NCBI GenBank assembly: GCA_027596035.1
Contig: JADGJA010000650.1
Coordinates: 1 to 13,196, forward strand
DNA: 13,196 nt
Source: Thoreauomyces humboldtii
Lineage: Eukaryota; Chytridiomycota; Chytridiomycetes; Spizellomycetales; Powellomycetaceae
Reading direction: 5' to 3'
Of this stretch, positions 1-7,647 are shown in pieces. Below the pieces are notes generated by a model. That model ran no database searches. It was not told the DNA's origin and saw only the letters and a list, made by a program, of their open reading frames with translations. The translations under genes and the position numbers were made by a program. How positions within the stretch are numbered: the stretch's first letter is position 1; every line of letters starts with the position of its first letter.

Positions 1-250
1 GGGTTTGGGAGGATAAGCGCCAGAGGAAATGGTGACGTTGAAGGGATTCTGGGTCACTGCAGCGAAGAAGAACCCCCTGACCCGTTTCCTGGTAACGCTT
101 CGCTGAACCGTGGTAAGCTCCTTGACAGCCTGCTGACGTAAGCACGATGGATGGACCCCGCCCCTCTGCGCTTGGAAGACGAAAGCCTCACCTTCGCACA
201 AGGGTTGGTCGGTTGGACCAGCAATCTTTTACCAGGCTCTCTCCTGTAAG
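1..250. other. Left edge, unassigned; probable promoter side of the 253 gene
   Basis: No gene can be assigned with confidence. Three short readings look partly protein-like. On the + strand, frame 1 is open from the edge to a TAA at 139-141. A separate + ATG at 29 opens 25 codons. On the minus strand, the stretch below about position 55 follows a pyrimidine-rich run ending in CAG and can be read as VTQNPFNVTISSGAYPPKP, which could be an internal exon of a gene leaving the window. There is no minus-strand ATG between 55 and 280, so such a gene would have to start inside the 253 gene. The stretch most likely also holds the promoter and 5' leader of the 253 gene. Confidence 0.25.
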
Positions 251-252
251 AG

Positions 253-1494
253 ATGTCTGCCACAGGTCCTAGCTCCAACATCGATACGCCTGCTCCCGTT
301 ATCGACTCGACGACGCGTCGAAGTCGTCTCCAAACATTGAAGAAACAAGCATCCACCGCCATCACTCTTCTGGCTCCTCGCGTGCTACGGAGACGCAGCA
401 ATGGAGCAACCGCTGCCGTAGCCACAGCCGCGGAGGACGAGGCATCTCCTCCCACTGACCATCGGCAGGGAGGCGGATCCCTGGCCAAGTTGTTCGGCAG
501 GAAGAAGGAAAGTGCGCCCACCGTCGAGCAAAGCGCCGATCCAACGGTAGGCGGGGACACGCTGGCGGGCTGGGACGGACACGCATCCACTTCGGCAGCA
601 CAGTCCACTCAGCTACTAGCACCAGCAACCGGAGCCGATCCTACGGGAACTCCTGCACGATCGCAGCCGCAACCGCAGATACCTTCGCAGCAAAGTCAAT
701 CACCCGCATCGACGAACTTGACGTCACAGTCGACTCGATTCCTCAGCGCCGACCACATCAACGACTTGACTCAGCGCCTACCGCCTCACTCTTCCGACGA
801 CGAGAGCGATGGGTCTGAGTGGGGAGACGAGATCGCTCGCGAGGTGCTGCTGGCAAGAATCCGACAGGTCTCCGAGCATCGCGAACGAGCTCGCGCGGAG
901 AGGTCAGCTGCCTTGACATCGCCTCCCTGGCCGACGGCGCGCACGACTTCGTGGGTCGATCACTCGGGCAAGGTGTCGTCGGCCGGTTCGACCCAGTCCC
1001 CCGCTAGCCAGAGCGGCAGCGTGCATCACCGGCAGGCGGAGGATGCGCTCGGGGACCGTCCACCTGGAGACGGGTCTTCGCACCGTTCTGCCTCATCACA
1101 CTTTCGCGACGTCGACGAACCGGAGGGTCGACCGCACCATGAGAACCTGCAGGAGCAGCTTCACGACGAGGAATGGCGAGCGCGGTTGACGGACATGGAG
1201 ACGGGATGGCGGGAACACGTTGACGGTCTGAACATGGAGCTGGCTTCATTGAAGGAGTTGCTCGCGGAGCGAGACGGGGAGATATCGTACTGGAAGGAGC
1301 AGGTCAGGGCGCGGGATGCCACGGTGACGGAGATCGGAACCTTCCTTCACCAAACCAGCCAGCGGCTGGCATCGGAAGAATACGTTCAGTTTTTGAGAGA
1401 GCAGCAGGATCTCGAGCGACGCGACCGTCAGCGTTGGTGCGAGGCCATGGTGCTCGGTCGTACAGCGCGCCGCATTTCGGCGGTGCCGAGATGA
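253..1494 (+). CDS. Hypothetical protein with disordered middle and C-terminal coiled coil
   Basis: An uninterrupted 413-codon frame. The ATG at 253 is chosen because an in-frame TAA lies two codons upstream (247-249) and the -3 base is G. I do not recognise the family. Residues about 20-50 are basic (Arg/Lys-rich, TTRRSRLQTLKKQAS). Residues about 90-180 are rich in Ser, Gln, Pro and Thr and look disordered. Residues about 180-222 begin with an acidic Ser/Asp/Glu patch and continue as a charged helix. A second disordered Ser/His-rich part follows. From about residue 294 to 400 the sequence is dense in Glu, Arg, Leu and Trp with coiled-coil heptad character (ENLQEQLHDEEW, MELASLKELLAERDGEISYW). 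No signal peptide or membrane segment is seen. A scaffold or cytoskeletal adaptor would fit this make-up, but that is only a guess. That the frame is coding is likely: long, GC-rich at third positions and with ordered domain-like organisation. Confidence 0.7.
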   Translation: MSATGPSSNIDTPAPVIDSTTRRSRLQTLKKQASTAITLLAPRVLRRRSNGATAAVATAAEDEASPPTDHRQGGGSLAKLFGRKKESAPTVEQSADPTVGGDTLAGWDGHASTSAAQSTQLLAPATGADPTGTPARSQPQPQIPSQQSQSPASTNLTSQSTRFLSADHINDLTQRLPPHSSDDESDGSEWGDEIAREVLLARIRQVSEHRERARAERSAALTSPPWPTARTTSWVDHSGKVSSAGSTQSPASQSGSVHHRQAEDALGDRPPGDGSSHRSASSHFRDVDEPEGRPHHENLQEQLHDEEWRARLTDMETGWREHVDGLNMELASLKELLAERDGEISYWKEQVRARDATVTEIGTFLHQTSQRLASEEYVQFLREQQDLERRDRQRWCEAMVLGRTARRISAVPR

Positions 1495-1759
1495 TGCCGT
1501 GTGTTTTTCTCTTTTTCTTGCATATGAAACCGTAAATCCTAAATCGTTTGAATTGCCCGAAGCGCACAGCGACCAGCCTTTGAGTGAACCGCAAGTCCAG
1601 CCGCAAGTGGGCAAAGCGCGCTGTCGGAAGACCCTCCAAGTAATGACGCATTGCCTCACGTTTCCTCAGACATCTCCAAAGCAAGACGACATTCTGACCT
1701 ACCTTGACCAGAGGAGTTACGGCGCTCGACTCCCTCACAGCTCCACCGTCCTCGCTCAA
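1495..1759. other. Spacer between the 253 gene and SGF29
   Basis: It holds the 3' end of the orphan gene (a T-rich run just after its stop, about 1501-1520) and the likely promoter of SGF29. The SGF29 frame is open upstream back to 1499, so a longer N-terminus starting at an earlier ATG is formally possible. No clear TATA box or polyadenylation signal is seen. Confidence 0.4.
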
Positions 1760-3150
1760 ATGGCAGACAACAGGATCCGCAAATCGCGAGCCTCCTCCGC
1801 CGACCCAAGTTCGAACGAGGAGCAGAACCTATGGTCTCAGATATGCGAGGAGCTGTATCGCTCCTCGCTCCTCTTCGAGGACACCGAGTCCCATCTCCGG
1901 AAAGTCAACAGCATCAACGATCGGATACTCAAGCGCGAGAAAGAAGGTGTGATGGAGGTATCCATGTCGGTCCGGTGTCTTCTGCATGTTCCCGTCCCGT
2001 GCTGACCGGCCCCGGTCGGGTACGGGTTGTAAAGGCAAAGAGTTTCCACCGAGCGGAGTTAGGAAGGTCATGAAGCTGTACGAGGAGTCTCGGGAAACGA
2101 CCGCGAACCAGAAGAAGTGAAGATCCATGTTGCCCTTGTGATTCGAGGATGTGCGTCCGGGCTCGCTCATGCCAGGAAACCCCTTCAGAATGCTCCAGGC
2201 AGCTCTGGACAAGGTCGGCATACTGGTCGCGCTACGCGATGCAACGGAGAATGGTAGGAACAGTGTCTCTCTCTCTCTCTCTCGTTGTTTGATGTCATAT
2301 CCAAGATCGGGGGTTCTGACTATTCGAATCAGGAACTGAGAAGCCGGATCGACGAAAAAAACGGAAATTGGACGAGAAGCCGCGAGCTGCCGCGGCAGCC
2401 CCGCCGAAGAAGCCTAAGCCGTGAGTCCCTCTCTGACTCTGGTGTGCGCACGGATGGTGGTACTCTATCAGCCGGAGGGCTTAACCCTCCCGTTATTGAA
2501 TACCAGAAAGGAGGAAACTGTGACGATGCTCGGGCCTGGGCAACCGGTAGGATGCAAAGACTCCCTGCAAATCGTTTCGCGTTTTGGACGCTGATCCACT
2601 CCCTTCTCAGATCATCGCAAGGCCTCGATCGGAAGGTCAGGAATGGATCATGGGCAAAATCGAGAAGTGGGTCCCAGAGCGCGGCATGTACCAGGTCAAG
2701 GACGACGAAGACGACGAGGAGCTGCCCAGCGTCGCTGGGAAGAGCAAGTGAGATCCTGGGGACGTTGGGATCGGTAGTCTCATCGCATGATGCACTTACC
2801 CGAAATGCCTTCCTCAGGGAGCTGCTCTACTATCTGCCAAAGGATGTCGTCCCTCTCGCAACGGAGCAAGAAGCTGCCAGACGACCAGTGTTTGTCAAGG
2901 ATCATAAGGTCCTTGCTCATTATCCAACGACAACATGCTTTTATCGCGCAAAGGTCAAGCTACCGCCTCATAAGGTCCGTCGCGGGTTAAGCTGCGATGC
3001 AAAACAAAGACGGTACTGACCATCCCCCCCTATAATTAGGGCCAACCGGTGTACACCTTGCTGTTCGAAGACGACAACGCCGTCGAGCGCTTGGTTCCCG
3101 CGCACATGATCGTAGACAGAGCGTCCACGTTTGTGAAACCTGCGGTGTAA
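1760..3150 (+). CDS. SGF29: SAGA-associated factor 29 (tandem Tudor H3K4me reader), eight exons
   Basis: Sgf29 reads methylated histone H3 Lys4 for the SAGA/ADA histone acetyltransferase complex in the nucleus. Exons by phase: 1760-1957, 2067-2116, 2189-2253, 2333-2420, 2507-2546, 2611-2747, 2818-2974, 3040-3150; they sum to 281 residues, within the family range. Residues 1-104 form a charged helical region (SSLLFEDTESHLRKVNSIND, LYEESRETTANQKKMLQAAL) like the family N-terminal coiled coil. Residues about 110-135 are a basic linker with RRKKRK, a probable nuclear signal. From about 147 the SGF29 Tudor domain starts (IIARPRSEGQEWIMGKIEKW), with the acidic patch DDEDDEE, then HYPTTTCFYRAKV carrying the aromatic cage tyrosines, then LLFEDD. 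Most donors are GTGAGN or GTANNN; the last donor (2975, GTCCGT) is poor and is the weakest boundary. The acceptor of intron 1 is placed at 2065-2066 rather than the TTAG four bases earlier, because only this keeps the helical frame. Its 3' end converges on the DUF3431 gene. Confidence 0.9.
2266..2283 (+). repeat. (TC)n microsatellite in SGF29 intron 3
   Basis: Eighteen bases of perfect TC dinucleotide repeat near the 5' side of the third SGF29 intron (2254-2332). A pyrimidine run here could vary in length between strains without touching the protein. Confidence 0.9.
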
Positions 3151-3255
3151 AGGAGCGTCTTGCTGGCAAGGCTTCCTTTGATTGTTCTCTTTCGTCATGA
3201 TTGAGGAGAGATTTTTTTTGAATCTTATGTTTCATTAGCGGTTTCCCGCCGGTTC

Positions 3256-4885
3256 TTATTCTCCGACCTTGTGGCCGGGCCAATCCCACTTGGGTTCTAT
3301 GCTAGGTTCCCCAAACATGACATGCCAGGTGTACTCTAGTGCTCTTCCGCTCCAATAGCTATCTACCTCATCCGATATCAGCCAATCATACACCTCCTTA
3401 TACCAATCCCACGAGTTCAGATGCACACGATCCCGACTGACGACGAACTATGCACAGAACCGAAAAAATTCGGATCGAGTCAGCATCGAGACGCTTTTTC
3501 CCAATTGACTTGACGCGGGTGGGGGACTGGGGAGACAAACATACCTGAGCGCAACACATGGCTTCCAGCTTCTCCGGCGCGGGTCCGTAGCGCTCCTTGA
3601 ACCATCGATTCCAGAAGATGTGGATCTCGACGGGAACCGAAGCCTCCTCGGTTTTGCGGTCTGGTTTGTAGCGAGCTACGTCTGTTTTCCCTCGGAGCGT
3701 TGCAGGCTGAAAGGAAAAAGGACATGAACATATCAGAAAGATTGCTCCCGCCTTGCAGGAAGACGGAAAATTTGTGCGGTTCGCTGCTCACCAGCTTGTA
3801 GAACTCGGCTCGCGTCCAGTCCAAGGTGTTCAGAATCTTGTCCATGGGTTTGGGAGTGTGCCATGAGGTTCTGTGGGCGTGGACGAAGGCGGTTCGGTCC
3901 GGAAGACAGTCATAGTTGTCTAGCAAGAACTTACTGGAAGGACGCGTTAGCATGTCTGTAGACCTGTACGCAAGCGCGATGAGCCACTTACATGAACGTG
4001 GAAGCCTCATTCCCGGGCTAATGATAAGAAGGGAAAAGTCAGTTACCATATCATACGCCCACATTCCTGATATGTCCTCACATTTGGTACCACGTGCTTG
4101 TTCGACTTGTTCGTTCCCATTTTCTCATACACCACGGCGGACACGTTCTTCACCTCCCCGAGCCATTCCGCGTCTTCCTTGTATTGTGAGACAACGATCA
4201 TGCGTTCCTGGAACTCTTTGGAGACCCCGGCAACGTCAGGCAGGCAATGCTCGGATCGTGTTGACGAGACCGGCTTCGATTTGGGAGTCGGCTTGGGGCT
4301 AGCCGGCTTGGCGTTGGGCGGGGCCATCTTTGGTTTGGATGCGGACTCCACGACTCGTGGTGCGGTCGACTTCGCTGGCGACTTCTGTTGCCCGGCGGTA
4401 GACTTCTCTGGTACCCGTTCCGAGGCGGAAGGCTTGCGCTCGTCGGTCGCGCTTTCGGCTTTGGGTGCGGCAGTCTCCGGGGCCATCTTTGGTTTGGATG
4501 CGGACTCCACGACTTGTGGTGCGGTCGACTTCGCTGGCGACTTCTGATGCCCGGCGGTAGCCTTCTCTGGTACCCGTTCCGAGGCGGAAGGCTTGCGCTC
4601 GTTGCTCGCCACTTCGGCTTTAGGTGCGGCAGTCTTCGGTACTGCCGCGGAAAACTTCTCCTGCGTGTTCGGAGCAAGCTTCGCCGGCGCAACCGCCTTC
4701 GCGCCTCCTTCCTTTTCCACCGGCATTGGCGACAGGTCAGGATGTGCGGCAGCCGGTTGATCATGTAGGAATTGCAGCGTCGTCATCAAGATAACAAAAC
4801 TGCGATACGGATGAGCACGAGGAACAGCTTTCGTTATCGGATTCGCAAATGCTTACCTTGCCGTCAGCAGGGCGATCTTCCGCAT
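3256..4885 (-). CDS. DUF3431 family membrane-anchored protein, six exons
   Basis: A fungal DUF3431 protein of unknown biochemical function, 422 residues. Exons in reading order: 4885-4857, 4799-4082, 4017-3992, 3933-3792, 3706-3545, 3447-3256; all phases agree. The first exon codes only nine residues and a split codon, and joins exon 2 to give an N-terminal hydrophobic segment, MRKIALLTASFVILMTTLQF, a likely type II signal anchor. Residues about 20-190 are an Ala/Pro/Lys/Ser stalk holding two 53-residue repeats. The conserved domain runs from about residue 195 to the end: VVPNPGNEAS, then KFLLDNYDCLPDRTAFVHAH with RTSWH, then EIHIFWNRWFKERYGPAP, then CCAQFVVSRDRV and WDWYKEVYDWLISD, in the order I recall for this family. 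The domain is predicted to face the secretory lumen or outside. The start ATG lies inside the last exon of the transporter gene and in its frame, so a fusion is a real alternative. Exon 3 (26 bases) is very small. Family call firm, function open. Confidence 0.85.
4321..4638 (-). repeat. Two tandem 159-base repeats in the DUF3431 stalk
   Basis: Two adjacent direct repeats, 4321-4479 and 4480-4638, the first about 120 bases of each nearly identical with only a few mismatches. The period of 159 bases equals 53 codons, so the reading frame is kept. Each unit encodes a segment with ERKPSASERVPEK and QKSPAKSTAP followed by VVESASKPKMAP. The tail of each unit is more diverged. The unit is rich in Ser, Pro, Lys and Ala, typical of an extended, possibly O-glycosylated spacer between membrane anchor and domain. 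Confidence 0.9.
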
Positions 4886-6100
4886 GTAGTTTGCACGGAC
4901 GTTGTTGCTTCCCAACGATGCGAAAAACACGCCGACGGGCGCCGAGAGACGCGAAAAAGTCTCCTCCAGAACCGCCGTCGTGGAATCTCCAAAGAGGGAC
5001 AGATTCTTGTACCAGACCATCCCAGCCAACGTGATCCCATACCCGACGATCTGCAAGCTTCCGATCGGGGTGTTCCACATGGCGCTCGACACGACGCAAA
5101 GGATCACGTCCTTTGCGATCCCGGAAAGGCACATGACGAGGGAGCTCGTCTTTCCGATGAGGGCGACGACCGCACAGTTGAGAGCGAACGCAACCGAGGC
5201 ATTGAAGAGCAACGTCAGCGCACCGACGCGCGCGAACGCTTCGACGTTGAGTCTGGATCCCTCCATGAAGAGACAGGTGATGCCGTTGATCAGGGCGCAT
5301 ATCTATTGGGAGAAAAGCGGTAAGAAAACAAGGGTTCTTCGCGGTCGGTCAAATTCGAGCCAAAAACGCCATACCGGCGCAAAGTGGTACAACGAGACGA
5401 GCGGATCCATCTTGTAAGCGTGGAGGAGTTTCTGGACGAGGACCAATCGGCCTGCTTCGAACACGATGCCCGCCACTTGGCACACGACTCCGAACACGAC
5501 AAAGTTGATCTCGCCGTACGATGCCAGCGCGACGCCGCCCGTGATCACGAGCACCTTGACGAGAACCTTCATGTCGGGCTTTTCGGTGCCCAACAGCCAG
5601 CCAAACATCAAAACGGCCACGGGAGTGGTCGCCTTGAGCATCTGGATGAACGCCACAGAGAGATACAAGTACGCCGTGTTGGAAAAGATAAGCGTAGATG
5701 AGAAGAGGACGCCGATGGGCAAAATGGCCTGCAAGTGGAGAGTTTTTAGAACACTACGACATGGACCAACATCGTCGTGACGAGGCCGCTCACCTTGATG
5801 TAGATCTCCTTGGTAAGCTTGACATCTTCCAGGCCATCCAACAGGCTCGTCGTCTTCCGCAGGACGCGCGTAGCGATCGAGGCAAAGACCAGGTGAAACG
5901 TGGTCAAGAAGATGGGGAATGCTGCATCGAAAGATTTAGTGATCGGACGGAAACGCCTGGGAGAGGGTCGTCCGTCCAAACTCACGAAAGCCGCTCTCAA
6001 AGAGGATGTACTTGTTGAAGACGATCACCGCGCCGGACAAGGACATCCAAGCGGCGATGTAGAAGGCAGGATGAAGCCCTCCATCCTGGCTGACGGTCAT
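4853..6100 (-). CDS. Triose-phosphate/nucleotide-sugar transporter family (TPT, DMT superfamily), four exons
   Basis: A multi-pass solute antiporter of the TPT/SLC35-like group, expected in Golgi or another endomembrane; the substrate cannot be read from sequence. Exons in reading order: 6100-5986, 5921-5794, 5728-5375, 5302-4853; 348 residues. It resembles the plant KT-GC group as I recall it: FNKYILFESGFPFPIFLTTF near the N-terminus, NTAYLYLSVAFIQMLKATTP, ASYGEINFVVFGVVCQVAGI, DPLVSLYHFAP, IGKTSSLVMCLSGIAKDVIL and GYGITLAGMVWYK. About ten hydrophobic helices can be counted. The family core ends at about residue 298, leaving an unusual 50-residue tail that ends in LLTAR and TAA. The last 33 bases share frame and sequence with the first exon of the DUF3431 gene, and the TAA is formed from intron donor bases (GTAAGC). 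The start at 6100 is the ATG closest to the first helix, with G at -3; an upstream in-frame extension exists but looks non-coding. Confidence 0.85.
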
Positions 6101-6307
6101 TGCCGTTGGCGACGTGGTTTTGGTGAGGAAATGAGGTAGTTTGGTGGTGGAGGTTGCAGACGAATGCGGAATGCCGGTTGCTTTTCCTTGAGGCCGACCA
6201 TCCTTCGCGTACTCGGTATATGATCTGCACTTCACGGTCCGTAGTGTTTTTTTGTTCCCCCACGCGCCTGCGATCAGCCAGCGCTTTGGGCCGTCGGGCG
6301 ATGCGGC

Positions 6308-7009
6308 ATGTGTACCGGCACAGTACATGCATGCTGGCGAAAAACAAGAAACAAAAACAAAAAAAAAAAAACGCCAAAGAGCAAAACAAATCTTGCAGAG
6401 GAATCGACGGCCCGACGACGGGTACCAGGCTGTGCCCTACCGCTACAACCTGACCGTTCGGTGAGAATTCCGAGTACTTCAAACACACGGTTACCGGAGA
6501 GGAGGACGGAGGGAAGAGCTGGGTGGCTCCGACGTCCGACGTCGCCCGTTCCATCCGACCGTTCAGTCCTTGACCGAAACGGCATCGCTGCGCCCGCTCT
6601 CGTTCGATCCATCAGTAGGGGCTCGCTCGGGACCGCCAAGTTGCCACTGCCTCCACCACCACTCACGGGGCAGCCCACGGCTAGTCGGGGATGGACCACA
6701 ATGAAACCCAGGTTGACGGTGGATCTAGCGTCCGAACCAGTGTCGAGCGACATCGAAGCGTCCCCACTCCGACGACCCCCAGAGCCTCCCATGTCATCCT
6801 CGCCGCTGTCATCGGTCAACAGCGAGGATCTTGAACTCGAGAGGCGGATAGCAGCAGCAGCAGCAGCAGTAGCAGCAGCAGTAGCAGCCGTGATCCCGGC
6901 AGAGTCGCCGTCTGCGCGGGCCTTGTCGCGCAAGCGGTCGGCTGGACAGCTGGATGATAGCGGAAAGCCGCCGCCGGGTAGGGAGCGGGCAAGACCGAAC
7001 GTTTCCTGA
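6308..7009 (+). CDS. Possible orphan protein with poly-alanine tract
   Basis: An open frame of 233 codons, divergent from the transporter. The N-terminal 40 residues come from an A-rich stretch and look like leader rather than protein, so the true start may be later, for example the in-frame ATG at 6701 (102 residues). From about residue 95 the frame looks more protein-like: KLPLPPPPLTGQPTASRG, PRLTVDLASEPVSSDIEASP, SSPLSSVNSEDLELERRIA, then an Ala/Val run from CAG-type repeats, and a basic end with LSRKRSAGQLDD. A spliced alternative joins an exon ending YQAVPYRYNLTVR at a GTGAGA donor (6462) to an acceptor at 6617-6618 in the same downstream frame. No family is recognised. The minus strand is also open across much of this stretch, which weakens the call. 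Confidence 0.35.
   Translation: MCTGTVHACWRKTRNKNKKKKTPKSKTNLAEESTARRRVPGCALPLQPDRSVRIPSTSNTRLPERRTEGRAGWLRRPTSPVPSDRSVLDRNGIAAPALVRSISRGSLGTAKLPLPPPPLTGQPTASRGWTTMKPRLTVDLASEPVSSDIEASPLRRPPEPPMSSSPLSSVNSEDLELERRIAAAAAAVAAAVAAVIPAESPSARALSRKRSAGQLDDSGKPPPGRERARPNVS
6339..6371 (+). repeat. A-rich low-complexity tract
   Basis: Almost pure A with a few C and G, including an uninterrupted run of at least ten A. It lies about 240 bases upstream of the transporter start, where on the transporter strand it reads as poly-T. Such poly(dA:dT) tracts commonly mark nucleosome-poor promoters in fungi, so a bidirectional promoter element is plausible. Confidence 0.6.
6851..6889 (+). repeat. GCA/GTA trinucleotide repeat (poly-Ala/Val)
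   Basis: Thirteen codons, ten GCA with two GTA interruptions and a final GCC, encoding an Ala/Val run in the + frame of the 6308 ORF. On the minus strand the same tract reads as Leu or Cys/Tyr runs in other frames. The interruptions suggest an old repeat. Confidence 0.85.
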
Positions 7010-7647
7010 ACTGCAATTTTTACAATACATACCCTCGCTATATCCATCCTCATCTGCACTGGCCAATATATAACACGAGTGAACGCCTCTTGGGGTGTAT
7101 CATCATATGCCCACCCTCCACGCTTCCCTACGGAGAGCGCACTTGCCAACCCAATTTATACAGAGGCGATGCGTTAGCACCCCAGGCCGAGACATCAACT
7201 GCACAAGGAACCCAGGAACACCGCAGTCGGATCTGTCGAACGAGTCGGTCAGTCCCGTCCCCGTCTACCCGTCCACGGGACGGGGATGACAGTCTCCATC
7301 ACCTCCTACTCTATTACTGTACGTCACTAATGGCTTCTCAGTCACAGCCGTGGAAGCATTTCTTTAAAGGCATCGGCTATCGGGTTCGAAGCGCTTCGTA
7401 ACTGCATTACTTGAAATGTCCAGAGTGTTGCCGCCGCTTCCCTGACATATCATATCTTTGGGGGGCGTAGAAAGGAAGGAGGGAAACGGAACGGACACGA
7501 GGCATAAAAATTCACAGAATGGAAATGGATAATAAACATAGCGGGATCATGCAATGTAAGCAGAGTTGTGGTGGTGAAGGAGTTGGGAGCGTTCACACTG
7601 ATGCGCTCTCTCTATTTCCGCTCGGAGTTGCTGTGAGCAAACACCAT
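7010..7647. other. Intergenic stretch between the 6308 ORF and the GST gene
   Basis: No supported gene. Short + frames at 7090-7401 and 7519-7788 have no domain-like content, and the latter is antisense to GST. The part just below 7648 is the 3' flank of the GST gene; no clear AATAAA is seen on that strand. Confidence 0.5.

Noticed and set aside
1829..2221. 130-codon minus frame across SGF29 introns 1 and 2
   Set aside because: It is antisense to conserved SGF29 exons and lacks recognisable features.
4388..4768. Gly/Arg-rich + frame antisense to the DUF3431 stalk
   Set aside because: It is the complement of the Ala/Pro/Lys/Ser repeats, has no independent domain-like content, and the minus frame joins a well-supported gene.
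6339..6371. Poly-A tail of a retrotransposed copy
   Set aside because: No upstream reverse-transcribed gene body or flanking target-site duplication was seen; a promoter poly(dA:dT) tract explains it better.
6274..7149. 291-codon minus frame with Ala/Thr and Gly/Ser runs
   Set aside because: Composition is dominated by low complexity and by the complement of the poly-A tract (Phe/Leu run); it reads into the transporter promoter and shows no conserved motif.
7374..7402. tRNA-like T-loop string GGTTCGAA
   Set aside because: The flanking bases do not pair as a T stem, and no acceptor, D or anticodon arms could be drawn upstream.
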